DNA of 64,000 nt, from contig NC_066584.1 in NCBI RefSeq assembly GCF_024323335.1, positions 233,322,994-233,386,993 on the forward strand, written 5' to 3'. Positions 21,991 through 34,632 of this stretch are shown piece after piece. Every line of letters starts with the position of its first letter. Positions within the stretch are counted from its first letter, which is position 1. The stretch is from Lathyrus oleraceus. Its lineage: Eukaryota > Streptophyta > Magnoliopsida > Fabales > Fabaceae. The position numbers and the translations under genes were made by a program. The notes under the pieces were generated by a model. It saw only the letters and a program-made list of their open reading frames with translations, did not search any database and had not been told where the DNA came from.

Positions 21991-24900
21991 TGTAGCGGGG
22001 TTTTCGTTACCTTTAGGCTCATTGACTAAACCAAAATTCAACATACAATTCGAGTCGCCACCACACTTTTATTTATCCAAAGGAAAGGCTAAAAAGCGAA
22101 AAAAAGCCAAGTAAGAAGTTTTCAAATAAAAAACTAATAAAAATGTTATAGATCTAGGTAAGGGGGTTGGTTATGAAATGGGAAAGTTTTACGCACCCAA
22201 AACATCCTTAGTACTCTAAGGGAACCCTTTTTGCAAATATGTGTTGTAGGTTGGTATTTGTGAAAACATTTGTGCAAAAGATTGGAGGTGTGAGAAGAGA
22301 ATATATTATATTTACAAATTTTGTTGTTTGAATGGATGAACCCATTGCCTACGTACCATCACAAAGGAGGATCAAAACCTCGTAGTTCATGGTAAAAATT
22401 TCAAAGATTGGTGAATTGATTTTAATCAAAAGCCTTAAGGTCTTTTGTTATCAAAGGGAGACAATTCAACCTAAACCAACAATCCACCATGCGAGGAAGG
22501 CTTCAACATGCTAGTGAGGGGTTAACCCTATAAAAAGCATGGAAGGCTTATAATCCAACACTAAGGATGAGTTGAAATTTACATCAACCACTATGATAAC
22601 TAAAACCTATGACTAATGTTTTTTGAAAAGATTTTAACAAGTGGCCATTGGAACCATAAAACAACTTGAAATGGGTTATATTTACAAGTTAAATTTATTT
22701 ACAAAATGAGATCAAAGTTGGATTAAAGTTTATTTGCAATGAGTATTTATGAAAATGGTTTTGAAAAGTCAAAGGCCTAAGGCCTAGGTTTCTAATTTGA
22801 AATAAAGTCAAAGTTTTGAAAATGACTTTTGGCTTGGTTGGAGGGGGGAGAAGAGAGAAGGGCTGTTCCTAAAGCATACAAAAATAAGAAGGGAGAGATA
22901 ACCCTTGGAGTTCCTTTTCTTGGAGTCATAGAGATGACTCAAGATGCTCGTTTTCTTTGGATTTAGCACACAAAACAAGCAATAAATTGAATTCAAGCTC
23001 CTAGGATCTCCATTTGGCTTGGATCTTAACTTGACTACTCATGACAATGGTCCTCTTTTCACAATCTTAAGATGAGGTTCCTATCACACAAAAGCACACA
23101 TCAAAAAGCTCACAACATAATAAAGGGAATGGACAAAGAATAAGTTTGAAGAGAAGTCCTTTGAGGTCAACTTTGAATTTTAGCATTCTAAAGGCATGAG
23201 GCCTAGTTGTTCTTCAACATATTTTGCATTCTAAAGGCATGAGGCCTAGTTGCTCTTGAACTCCTTTAAGCATGGGTGAATCCTAATTCTAAGTCCTTTC
23301 TCCTTCAAACTAGTGAGTTTCTGGCCATGAATTCTTCAAGCTTTTTGCTCCTCTTTAATATCTGAATATAGGGAGGATGATTGGCTAAGGAATCTAGCTT
23401 TGAAACTCAACTAATGTTGCTGAATTTCAAGCTCGAAAATATTGAAGAATAGTGAATGATTCCTTTGGTGAGGGTTATGGTTTCAGTTCTGCAGCATATG
23501 GTATCTCCAAAAGGTTATCAAATGAAGGAGGGGAAGCCCTTATTTATAGGTGAATGCATCTGAATTCACACTTTGCTCATGTGCATGGGAATTGAACTTT
23601 TGAATACATGGGCCTTTATGGACGTGTAAGAGGCCCATGAATGGCTGAAGGAGCTTGCTGAGATCATATGGGAAGCATGTGGTTGTGCACATGGAATGAA
23701 GAATGCTTGCATTTCAAGTTATAACATAAAATATCAAAAATGCAAATAAATGAAAATAAATTTAAATGTCCCAAATGGTAGATCCAAATGACTATTGTGA
23801 GTAATGGTTTGAAAGCTCTTGAAATCAGGAATAAAAGTCATGTTGGGCAAAAAACCATTTGACATGTGAAAATTTATCAAAACCGGCTTGGAAAGTTCAA
23901 GTATAAAACATGTTCAAATCATTTTGAAAAAGTTAACCAAAAGTAAGCTTGATCAAACCCCTTTGTCCTCATGATACAAGCTTCAAATGAAACAATCTCC
24001 AATATAAAAGTTGTATATGTTTTCAAAATAGTCAATATAGACTCAAAGTTTGCATCATTCGGATTTTCTATGACAATGTTATGGGCATTTGAAGTTGGGT
24101 ACTTTTTCAAATTCAATTAATTAGGTCCAAGATGACCTATAATGTTTTGCAATGGCACATGTATTTAATTTAGGATTATGAAACTTTGTCTAACATAACA
24201 TTTTAATTAAACATCTCAAGCTTTCCAATGCCTTTGGTCTCACCTCAAAATAATAAAAATTGAGAAAGTTATGCCCTTGGCAAGTTGACCGAAAATTAGG
24301 GTTTCAGTCAAAATGACCTATAATGTTTTGAAATGAGTGATGACCTTCTGAGTTTAAAATGGATTTTTTATGAACATGAATGTTGTTCATATGGCTCTTA
24401 GGGACAATTTTTATTTTCGGGACATCTTCATTTGACAAACACATCAAAAAGTATAGCTCATTGAACCTCAGCTTAGTCAGATGACTTGACTGGTCAACTT
24501 TTCAAGGTCAAACTTCCAATCTTGATGAATAAATGATTGAGAGGCCTCAAATAGGCTCATATATGCATAAAATGATAACTTAAAGAACTTCCATTTATTA
24601 AATTTGATCAGAGGTTGAAATTGCTTCATGGGCAAGGCACAGTCAAAGCATAGTGAAATTAGGGTTTCCTTGGGAAACAATCTTCAAGCCCTTTGGGTTA
24701 TCTTGATCAAATTGGAAAATTGAGATACTTGGGAGACATATATGATGATTAGGAACTTTGTAGACCATTTTCATGCTTTTTCTCATCTTCATCTAGCCAT
24801 TGCATTGGGCTTAGGAGCCTCGTAGGAGCATTGTGGAGCACATGATCACTTTAGCTTCAAAACAAAAAGAGTTAGTGACATATTTTTGTGCTTTTGGTTA

Positions 24901-25078
24901 GTAATCAAATAAGAAAATCAATAACATACAATACAAGCATGCTTGGTGATCTCAAATCACTCAAACAAGTCCCAACACTAGGGTTAAGGAGCCAAACATG
25001 CTATGATCCTTGAGGCAATGCACTTGTGCAATAACATGATGCCATGAGGGATCTTAGGGTCAAAATTAGGGTCTTACA
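21991..25078 (-). repeat. Ogre C 3' LTR (3088 bp, internally shortened)
   Basis: On the minus strand it begins TGTAAGACCCTAATTTTGAC and ends in CGCTACA. It matches the LTR of Ogre D at both ends, including the conserved TGGCGACTC near the U5 end (reverse complement at 22052-22060). It is about 1.3 kb shorter than D; the palindrome-bearing region of D at 26773-26896 has no counterpart. Confidence 0.9.
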
Positions 25079-25095
25079 TATGCCCCTATTTAAGG
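25079..25095 (-). other. Ogre C polypurine tract region
   Basis: On the minus strand TTAAATAGGGGCATA directly before the LTR start. Ogre E has the near-identical TTAAATAGGGGCATC and F GAATAGGGGCAGC, so this is the conserved plus-strand primer site. Confidence 0.7.
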
Positions 25096-25286
25096 TCATT
25101 CTATCCGGAGATATGAAGGTTAAAATCTTCGTCTCGACGAGATAGAATGAGCTTAAATAATAGCAAAGGGACGAATTTTGGTCCCTAAGAGACCTCATGA
25201 TGGAAATGTATGTATGCAAAATAAAATATTCATGGTGAATAATTGACAGAAAGGAAAAGAAATCGGGAGGCACTGAATATCCATAG

Positions 25287-28200
25287 TGTAAGACCCTAAT
25301 TTTGACCCTAAGATCCCTAATGGCATCATATCATTGCACATTGCATTTGCCTCAAGGATCATAGCATCTTGGCTCCTTAACCCTAGGGTTGGGACTGGTG
25401 TGAGTTGGTTGAGACCACCAAGCTTGTTTATATTGTATATTATTGCTTTTCTTATTTTTACTAATCAAAGGCACAAAAATATGTCACTAACATCTTTTGT
25501 TTTGTAGCTTGAGCAATCATGTGACCCAAGGCTCCTCGGTGGCCCCAAGCTCATTGAAATGGCCAGATGAAGTTGAAAGAAAGCATGACAATGGTTCACA
25601 AAGATCTCAATCATCATATATTCTCCTAAGTATATCAATTTTCCAATTTGATCAAGATAAACCAAAGGGCTTGAGGATTGTTTCCCAAGGAAACCCTAAT
25701 TCAACTGTGCATCAACTGTGCCTTGCTCATGAAGCAACCTCAACTCATGATCAAATAAAATCAAGGTAAGTTCTTTCATTAGTCATTTCATGCATATTTG
25801 AGCTTATTTGAGTGTCCTCAATCATCAATTCATTAAGATTTGAAGTTTGGACTTGAGAAGTTGATTAGTCAATTCATCTAACTATTTTGAAATCCACTGA
25901 GACCTAACTTTTGATGTGATTGTCAAATTAAGATGACCCCAAGAGAAAAAATGTTCTTAAGAACCATATGAACAACTTTCATGTTCATAAAAAAATTATT
26001 TGAAGCTTGTAAGGTCATCATGCATTTCAAAACATTATAGGTCATTTTGACTGAAACCCTAGTTTTGGGTCAACTTCCCAAGGACCTAAATCCCTCATTT
26101 TTTATGATTTTGAGGTGGGATCAAATGAATTGGAAATTTTAAGATGTCTAATTCATTTGTTATGTTGAACAAATTTTCATAATCCTAAAAGAAGCACATG
26201 TGATAATACAAACTATTATAGGTCACTTTGGATCAAAACCATTGAAATGTGAAAAAGTCCAATTTCAAGTTCCGATAACTTTCTCATAAAAAATCCAAAT
26301 GATGCAAAATCTGAGTCCAAATTGATTGTCTTGAAAATATATACAACTTTTATGTTGAAGATTTTATCATTTGAGGCTTGCATCACTGAAATAGAAGGGC
26401 TTCACCTAAAGGAATTTTGCAATTTCTCTTCAATTTTTCAGTTTCAATTTTCAACTTCCTTGGTTGATTATTGAACTCTAATTCCTTAGCCTAGCTTCAT
26501 TTACATCTCAAGATCACACTGCAACAGAGAATTGGAAGGGATCGTGCCTCATAGTGCTGCACTTCAAAGGTTGTTGTTCAAACTTTTTCCATTCGAATCT
26601 CACTGGATCTTACTCATTTCTTGTGTTTGTTGGTTCCTCTGAAGTCCTCTCATAAGATGCAATTGAACTGGGTGCTCAATTTCACGAATTCATCAAGTTC
26701 AGATTGAACACCATAAACTTCCATCTCAGATTTCTCTTAATGTAGGGATCTTGAGTGGACGCCAATAGCACAGGGGTGATGTACATCACCCCAGCTTTCC
26801 AATGATATGAGGATCGTGCATTTTCATTAACTCTTTAAAACCTACAATTCTACCGGAGCTGGCTTGCTCGCCGGAGAAGACAGTGGTGTACACCACCGTC
26901 CACCATGCCAGATTGCATCTGGACCGTTAGTTCTTGTTTCCAGATTGAATCACATCCATGCAATGTTATGACTTTTATTAATGCATTATGTTTCTCATTT
27001 GACTCTGATCCATCGTGCACGCGCATCTCTCATCCCTCTGATGTGCCAGCTCATTTAATGAGCTTGATCCAACGCACCAGGATTTTTATAATTTCTGATT
27101 TATTTCATTTTATTTTCTTTATTTCATTTTATTTCAAAAATTCATATCCCTTTCATTTTAAATCCAAAAAATATGAGACCAATTGCATTATTTTTCTTTT
27201 TAATTCTAGTCTCTGAAAATGATTTTTAATATTTTTTATGAATTTTCTCTTTTCTGGTTATTTTTAATTCATTTTAAATAGTTTCCAATATTCAAAAAAT
27301 GCAGAAATATTTTCTTAACATCTTTCAATGATGATGAATCTATAAAAAATATTCTTATCAATTTCTTAATTGATTTGAGATTTATTTGAGATTTATTTGA
27401 GATTTTAGTTCAATTATGTTATTTTTTATTCATTTTTAATTGTTTAAAATTAGTTTCTGGTTTCTAAAAATGGTGAAATTTTTTGTCAAACTTTGTTTGA
27501 CCTTGTTGGACTAAGGATGATCCATTTGGACTTTTCCAAGTTAATTTGAGATGGATTTGAAGTTTGACCTTTAATTGTTCATTTTAATTCAAGTATTATT
27601 TGAATTCTCAAAAATACCAAAAATATTTTATTTGTTTCTTGACTTCTAAGCTTCATCTTGCTTCTGTTTACCATTGATTGACTTTGATTCTATTCATGTT
27701 TGATCAATGTGTGTTGGTTGTTTCATTTGAATTTCAATTCATGTACATTCTTATTTTTCTTCTTCTTCTTCTTCTTTTTGATCAATGAGTTAATGATTGG
27801 TGGTTAGCCTTGGCATATGAGGGGTTTAACCTTCTTTGATTCAAATCTAAATCATCTTGATCAAAGGTCAAGTGAATGGTTTTACATTAGAGATAAGTTG
27901 CTCATTGGTCAAGCAAAAAACCTAAATCCATACAAGATCATTCTTCTTTTCTTTTGGCATGGCAAGTTGTAGGAGCTTGGCTTACTAGTCATGGTCTCTA
28001 ACTTATGTTTGTTGCCTATAGTTTTATTGACCGACCTCAGATAGGTGTGACTACTACATTAGTCCACTTACGGTTGCTTAACATAGCGCTAAATTGCCTT
28101 ATGGAACACTAACACTAACTATTAATCACTAATTTTTAATTCAAGCATTTAATTCTTGCAATTTACATTAATGCAATTTAATTTCTTGCTCATTATTCAT

Positions 28201-29699
28201 TTTCTTTTTCCCTTTGCTCACTTGAGCTCATGTTTACGTTAATGCAATTTTCCTTTTGCTCACTTGAGCACATAATTGTGTATATACTATTGTGCTTGTT
28301 TTATTTTGTTTGTGTGAACCTAATGCAAATGGAGAAAAGGACTTAGACTTTAGGACATTACCTATGCAAAAAATGGATTCAAAGAGCAACTAGGCCTCAT
28401 TCCTTTAGAATTCTATAAAAGAAAAATTATCAAATAGCAACTAGACCTCGTGCCTTTATAATTCTTAATCTTGAAGAAACATTTGAAAGGATCCTAATCT
28501 CTAAACTCCCTCTTGTCAATTCCTTCTATTACATTGTGGAACTTATTTATTTATGTGTTCTTGTGTGCTAGGGATCCCAAACTTGCCAAGTAGAAGAACC
28601 ATTATCATGAGCATCCAAAGTGAGAGATACAAAAGCCAATTGGAAGATTCCTAGGAGCTTGTTTGATTGTGTGCTTGATTGCCTGAGTTATTTGCTTATT
28701 GCTTGCTATATCCAAAGGAAAGGGAACAACTTGGATCATCACTATGATGTCAAGAAGGGAACTCCCATGTGGTTTTATTTCTCTTCCTTCATCTTTGCAT
28801 GTTTAGGACCTTAGCCATTCTCTTCTTCCCCCCACTCTAACCCAAGTCAAACTTTTGCACAAACATTAACATTGTTTTCAAAATTAGAAACCTTTGCAAT
28901 ATGCTTTTGATTTTTCAAACTCTTTTCATAACACTTATTTTGAATTGAATCCTAAGTCAACTTTGACCTTATTTTGTGAATACTTTTCATTTGTAAATAC
29001 AACTCACTCAATTGTTTTTTGTGGTTCCAATGGCCACTTCTTACCAAAGCTTTTCATAAACATTAGCTATTAGGTTTGAGTTATCCTTGAGGTTGATATA
29101 ATACTCACATATATCCTTAGTGATGGACTATAAGCCTTCCATGCTTATTATAGGGTTAACCCCTCACTAGCATGTTGAAGCTCTCCTCACATGGTGGATT
29201 TGTGGTTTTAGGTTGAGTTTTCTCCCTTTGATAACAAAAGACCTTAAGGCTTTTGACCAATCAATTCACCAACTTCTTTTGAGATTTTTACCCCGAACTA
29301 CGAGGTTTTGATCCTACATTTTTTAAAATGGTATGTAGGCAATGGGTTTATCCATTCAAACACAAAATTGTAAATAACTTGTATATTCTTCTCTCATCTC
29401 CCCAATCATGTTTGCACAAATAATTTTCACAAATACCAACCTACCTTACAACATTTTTAAAAAGGGCTCCCTTAGAGTACTAAGGATGTTTTGGGTGCTT
29501 AAAACCTTCCCATTGCATAACCAACCCCCTTACCCAGATCTCTGACATTTTTATTAGTTTTTTATTTGATAAAACTTCTCAATTTTTGTCCGCTTTCTAA
29601 CCTTTCCTTTGGATAAATAGAAGTGAAGTGGCGACTCGAATTGTATGATTTACTTTTGATTTAGTCAATAAATCTAAAGGTAACGAATACCCCGCTACA
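25287..29699 (+). repeat. Ogre D 5' LTR (4413 bp)
   Basis: Begins TGTAAGACCCTAATTTTGAC, the hallmark start of legume Ogre LTRs, and ends CCCCGCTACA. It contains a perfect 20 bp palindrome at 26773-26792, a second at 26883-26896, a (TTC)n stretch near 27757, and TGGCGACTC at 29629-29637, matching the first half of the PBS. A short open frame (28620-28814) has no family resemblance. The exact TSS and poly(A) site are not evident. Confidence 0.92.
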
Positions 29700-29705
29700 G
29701 AAAAG

Positions 29706-29723
29706 TGGTGACTCTGCTGGGGA
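29706..29723 (+). other. Ogre D primer-binding site (tRNA-Arg)
   Basis: TGGTGACTCTGCTGGGGA, six bases after the LTR. Ogre elements are known to use tRNA-Arg; the typical site is TGGCGACTCTGCTGGGGA, so this copy has one C to T change. Confidence 0.88.
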
Positions 29724-30624
29724 GACTTTTGCCCAGTGGGTTTTTCCTACTTTTTACCTTTGTTGTATTGTATGCTTATATTATTTGTGACATATTTTTG
29801 TGCAAATTTGGGATGACTGTATTGTTTGTAATGATTGATTTGCTTGAAATATCAATTGCTTGTGTGCTTGGTGGTTTCTTGTGAGATGAGTTCTATACCC
29901 GAACTCGAGTGCACTTATGATAGGAGAATGAAATAGTCTTGTTGACTTGTGTGGAGTTATTCCTTAGCAAGTTGACTTGCAAGGCCATTCACTTGGTGGA
30001 GGTTATGTTGGGATCAATAATGTCACACGAGTAGTCGTGGTTAGGCATTACTCTTTCCAATCTATGCCTTAGAAGCCAAGGACCTTAGTTTACCAAGCCC
30101 ATCTTGGCCTATTTTTAGGACGTAGTGCGAAGGTCGTTCAAGTGTAAGATTTGATACGATTGTTACGCGATACTACACTCATAAGAGTCTCTCTTGAGAA
30201 TATTTTTGGAATACGAGTAGTCGTTTATCCGATAATATCCGAAAGATGGGATGATGACTATGGGAACCTCTTGCAGAACATGATTTTCAGGTTTAACCCT
30301 AGTACACTCCTTTTGGGTGGTTCTTAACCGAGACCCCATGCTCGTGACTCGCAACAAACCCTTGATTCATGGTTGATCCGTTCTTGTATATCCTCAATAT
30401 CAATGGAACTTGGGTGTTGATAAGGTGTAGACCATAATCCACCAAAATGGATGATTGATATTAAGGATGACTTGATCCATCCCATGACCTTTGTGTGGTG
30501 TGCTTTGCTTGATCCTTGAGTGTGATTGTTGCATCCATGCATCCATGCATTCATACACATCCATATCATCAACAATGAGAAAATTTTCAAGGAACTTAAG
30601 AGGTCTATTTGCAAATTTTTAGAC
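29724..30624 (+). other. Ogre D untranslated leader
   Basis: 0.9 kb with no convincing coding sequence. Two short hairpins share the GTAG loop: CACGA-GTAG-TCGTG at 30026-30039 and ACGA-GTAG-TCGT at 30213-30224. Such a long leader ahead of ORF1 is normal for Ogre. Confidence 0.6.
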
Positions 30625-31346
30625 ATGGATAAGCAAAGAAGGAATACGAAGAAGTACAGTTTCAGACAACCCGACTTGAAAGAGTTAAGGAGTTTGACAT
30701 CCTATGTATTAGATCCCTTGGAGTTCAAGGCTCATCATGGGAAGCTTTTGTCTATTCTTGCTACTCAGGTGGATGAAGGTCTGATGAGTGTATTGGTGCA
30801 GTTCTATGATCCCTTGTACCGTTGCTTCACTTTTCCGGATTTCCAGCTTGTGCCTACGCTTGAGGAGTATGCCTATCTTGTGGGTATACCTGTTCTAGAT
30901 CAGTTTCCGTTCAGTGGCTTAGAGAGAGTTCCTTCTTCTTAAGATATTGCTGATCTGTTGCATATAGATGAATCTATTGTTGGTGCTCATATGACTACCA
31001 AGGGTGGAATTCAAGGTCTCCCATCTGATTTCCTCATTGCTCAAGCCATTATGTATGGGAAGGCCATGAGTGAGGACGCCTTTGAGGCTATATTTGTACT
31101 TCTTATCTATGGGCTAGTGTTATTCCCCAACATTGACAAGTTTGTGGATGTGAACGCTATTAGGATTTTCTCTACTCTTAATCCCGTTCCGACTCTGTTG
31201 GGTGACACTTATTTCTCTTTGCATATGAGGAATGCAAAGGGTGGTGGTACCATTGTGTGTTGTTTGCCTCTGTTGTACAAGTGGTTTATTTCGCACTTGC
31301 CACAGACGGTCGCCTTCAAGGAGAACCAAGGATGTCTACGGTGGTC
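30625..31346 (+). pseudogene. Ogre D ORF1 (extra Ogre-specific protein), interrupted
   Basis: The frame starts MDKQRRNTKKYSFRQPDLKE and continues SVLVQFYDPLYRCFTFPDFQ, LVPTLEEYAYLVGIPVLDQF. One in-frame stop (TAA at 30940-30942) lies after GLERVPSS, after which the same frame continues to 31346. The YDPLYRCFTFPDFQLVPTLEEY region resembles the plant-mobile-domain-like protein (annotated DUF7745 in legumes, from memory) encoded upstream of gag in Ogre; its function is unknown. The protein is cut after about 240 codons by the LTR of Ogre E (flank TGGTC). An upstream ATG at 30526 in the same frame is less likely, since homology-like sequence begins near 30625. Confidence 0.75.
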
Positions 31347-32352
31347 TGTAGCGATGTATTCATTACCTTTAGATTTATTGACTAAATCAAAAGCAAAGCA
31401 TACAAAGATAGAGTCGCCACCGCACTTCTATTTATCCAAAGGAATGGCTAGAAAGCGAACAAAAGCCTAAGAAGTTTTACACAGAGAAAACTAGTAAAAG
31501 GTCAGAGATTTGGGTAAGGGGGTAATTATGCAAAGGGAAGGTGTTAGGCACCCAATGCATCCTAGGTACTCCTAGGGAACCCTTTTCACAACTTGTTGTA
31601 AAAAGATATTGTTTATGAAAATATTTATTGTGCAAACATGAGGGAAGTGGTGAGAAAAGAATGTACAAACTTTATTATTTTTGTGTTTGGATGGATAACC
31701 ATTGCATATGTACCTTTACAGGATCAAAACCTCGTAGTTCGGCTAAAAGATTTCCAAAAAAATAAGTGGTTTGATTTTAAACAAAAGCCTTAAGGTCTTT
31801 CATTATCCACGGGAGAAAACTCAACCTATACAACCACAAGTCCACCATGTGAGAACAACTTCAACGTGCTAGTGAGGGGTTAACCCTATAATAAGCAAGG
31901 AAGTCTTACAATTCAATCACTAAGGACAAAAGGTGAGATTCACATCAACCACTAAGATAATTGAGATCTATGGCTAATGCATGAAAACTTGATTAAGAAG
32001 TGGACAAGGGCCACAAAAGCAATTGAGTGAGTGGAATTAACCAATTAAAATTGTTCACAAAATATGGTTAAAGTATGATTAAGAATTCAATTCACAATGA
32101 GTATTATGAAAGCAAGTTTTGAAAATCAAAGGCCTAAAGCCTAGGTTTCTAGCTTTGAAAACAAGTGAAAATGTTTGCACAATAGTTTTCTGGTTTAGGT
32201 TAACATGCAAATGGAGGTTTAAAGAACAAAAGGTGGGAGGATGAGGAAGCAAAACTTCTTAGGAGTTCCTTTCTTGAGATCATATGTAGATGATCCAAGT
32301 GGTTCCTTTGGAATTAGGAAACAAGCACAAAAGCAAAAGCTTAACAGAGATA

Positions 32353-32660
32353 AAGGAAACAGAATGCCAATCCATGGTCTTACATCCAACTCCACAAAGC
32401 ATAACAGGAAACAGATAGCCAATCAATGGTCTTACATCTAACTCCTGAACAAGGAATGGGAAACAGGTAGCCAATCAATGGTCTTACACCTAACTCCACA
32501 AGGCAAAACAGGAAACAAATAGCCAATAGATGGTCTTACATCTGACTCCACAAAATAAAATAAAACAGGAAATGGAGTGCCAATCAATGGTCCTACATCC
32601 AACTCCACAAAATGATCACAGGAAACAGATGGCCAATCAATGGTCTTACATCTGACTCCT
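32353..32660 (-). repeat. Six ~53 bp tandem repeats in Ogre E LTR
   Basis: Units of the form GGAAACAGAT-GCCAATCAATGGTCTTAC-ATCTGACTCC (plus strand) start near 32353, 32405, 32458, 32510, 32567 and 32619. Three diverged copies of the same unit lie in the LTR of F (41529-41685). Confidence 0.9.
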
Positions 32661-34605
32661 CACATAAACAAGCATGCAATGAAAAGTAAAAACAAGTACA
32701 TGAAATGATGCAAGTAAGCAAACAAACAATCAAACATCACCCTCTATAGACAAACAAGGGGCTCATACAAGTGGTTAGGCTTTAGTCAAGGGGTCATATC
32801 AACCTTAACAAACAAGCCAACTCTAGGGGTGTTTTGAGCTCTTAACCCTAACATTGAGAGTTAGGGTGAAGCAGATGAAATGGAAATGAGGATTAGACCT
32901 CATGGCTCTTATCCCTGGCCTGGGAGAGCTTGAATCAAAGAAGGTGTGGGAGTCCAGAATGAGGAACTCTATTCCACCTGACTAACTCTACAAGATTTTT
33001 GGTGTTTATTCAAATGCATCAGCACGTAGTGCGAGCAATATGAAAGACTCAACTGAATAGCAGGGGATTGATTGCAAATCCCTTCTATCTGCCAATTTCC
33101 TCTTCACTTAGGAGGACTTGAAGTACATGGCACAATTATAAACAATCAAGAACATGGCCTCTTAAGGAGGGCTTCAGACAAGTGCCTGCCAAGATAGCAG
33201 GACTTCCAGACTACATGGAGAATAGAATGGTTACCTAAGTGGTATGCCAACCACAAGTTAAGCAAAGTTCAACTAATGAACTTAAAGCATCTAAGGTACC
33301 TGTATGAAAAGCTAAACAATCAGTATTATGTTCAGACAAACAACCAACAATTAACAACAATAAGACAATCCCAATATGTACAACATGTAAGCCATAAGAT
33401 GCAAACAATCAGGTGATACACTACCAAAGGACCTATAAAATAACCAAAGGTTATAAAACAAAGCAAATAGCAAAGCTCAAATGATGAGGCAACATCAACC
33501 ATGGAGGTGAATGCTTGATCCTGAAATACAAAGCTCAAATGTGAGTTCAAACCCCTAGGGCAAAGCCTAGGGTCAAAGGTGGAGTAAAAAGTCAAAACAG
33601 AAGCTAATACTCAACATGAAGCTCATTTAAACAATAAGAACATGTCCTAAAAAGGACCAAGTCAAAAGCATTAAGCAAAGTCATTACATGAACAAGCTAT
33701 GGCAAAGGCAATTTCAAAGCACACAATTGGTCATCAAGAATCAAAATTCTAGATTAAAACAGAAATGAATCAAACAATCATGAAAATTTTTATGTGCATA
33801 CAACATGTCAAACACAATCATCATGCCAAAAATTATAAACAGAAAAGCTCAATTGATAAGGCAATTAAAATGAATAAAATCAACATCAAATTGTGTGACA
33901 CATATTGTCATACCATACTTACACATGCCTAAAACAGAAATGGAAAATGCTAAAAATGCCAAACCAAATCTCACAAGTCATGCAACATGTTAGGAATCAA
34001 CATATAAAATTTCATGGCAATTGGATCATTATTGAGAATTTCACAATAGAATGAATGAAGCATGTCACAATTGCATACGTGTCCAAAGAATCAATCACAT
34101 TTAAAATTCCAGAAATGATAAAATCATGAAATCACACCCACAAAATAATAGACATTCACATGATTATGTAGAAACAAAATTGGAAGTGATTGGATCAATT
34201 TTCAATTTGTTATGATTTTTCAAAGTTGGTAGAAAATATTGCATAAAATGAAAATCATGAAATAAAATGAAATGAAAATGAAATTGGAACAATGCAATAG
34301 GCCAGATTCGAACTGGAGACATGCAGGTCAAACCAGCGCTAGCAAAGCACTGCGTTTAAATAATTGATGTGGCAAGCCACATCACAGTCAATGCGCATGT
34401 GTGGATGAGTCAACAGAACAACAACCAATGGTTGTGCCAATGGAGCGCCATGCAAGCAGCCAGCAAGGAAAAGAAAACAAAACAAATGCCATGGGAAAGG
34501 ATCGAACGCATGTTCATGGAGTGAGAGGCGCTTGAACAGGGAATTCAAATGCACGAACCAGACAAACCTTAAGTCCTGTACAGGCGCGGCCAGGCATGGT
34601 GGTCT

Positions 34606-34632
34606 CCACCGTCTTCTTCATGAAGACGGTGG
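34606..34632. repeat. Perfect inverted repeat in Ogre E LTR
   Basis: CCACCGTCTTC at 34606-34616 and GAAGACGGTGG at 34622-34632, loop TTCAT. About 1.77 kb from the LTR start, close to the relative position of different palindromes in D and F. Confidence 0.9.

Larger units (their letters stand above)
21991..25286 (-). mobile_element. Ogre C: 3' LTR plus end of 3' UTR, minus strand
   Basis: LTR 21991-25078 followed on the right by 208 bp that match the region just upstream of the 3' LTR in Ogre E (TATGCCCCTATTTAAGGTCATT, then ATCCGGAGATATGAAGG). Since this tail precedes the LTR on the minus strand, the LTR is the 3' copy. The left edge splits H integrase; the flanking 5 bp are GCGCT. The rest of C does not follow: the LTR of Ogre D begins at 25287. 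Confidence 0.88.
25287..31346 (+). mobile_element. Ogre D: 5' LTR, PBS, leader and part of ORF1, plus strand
   Basis: Sense-strand Ogre start: LTR 25287-29699, tRNA-Arg PBS at 29706, a 0.9 kb leader and ORF1 from 30625. Left flank is CATAG (25282-25286) within the 3' UTR of Ogre C. ORF1 is cut at 31346 by the 3' LTR of Ogre E. Gag, pol and the 3' LTR of D must lie beyond the window if they survive. Confidence 0.9.

Noticed and set aside
28620..28814. 64-codon frame in Ogre D LTR
   Set aside because: Short, no motif, within a non-coding LTR.
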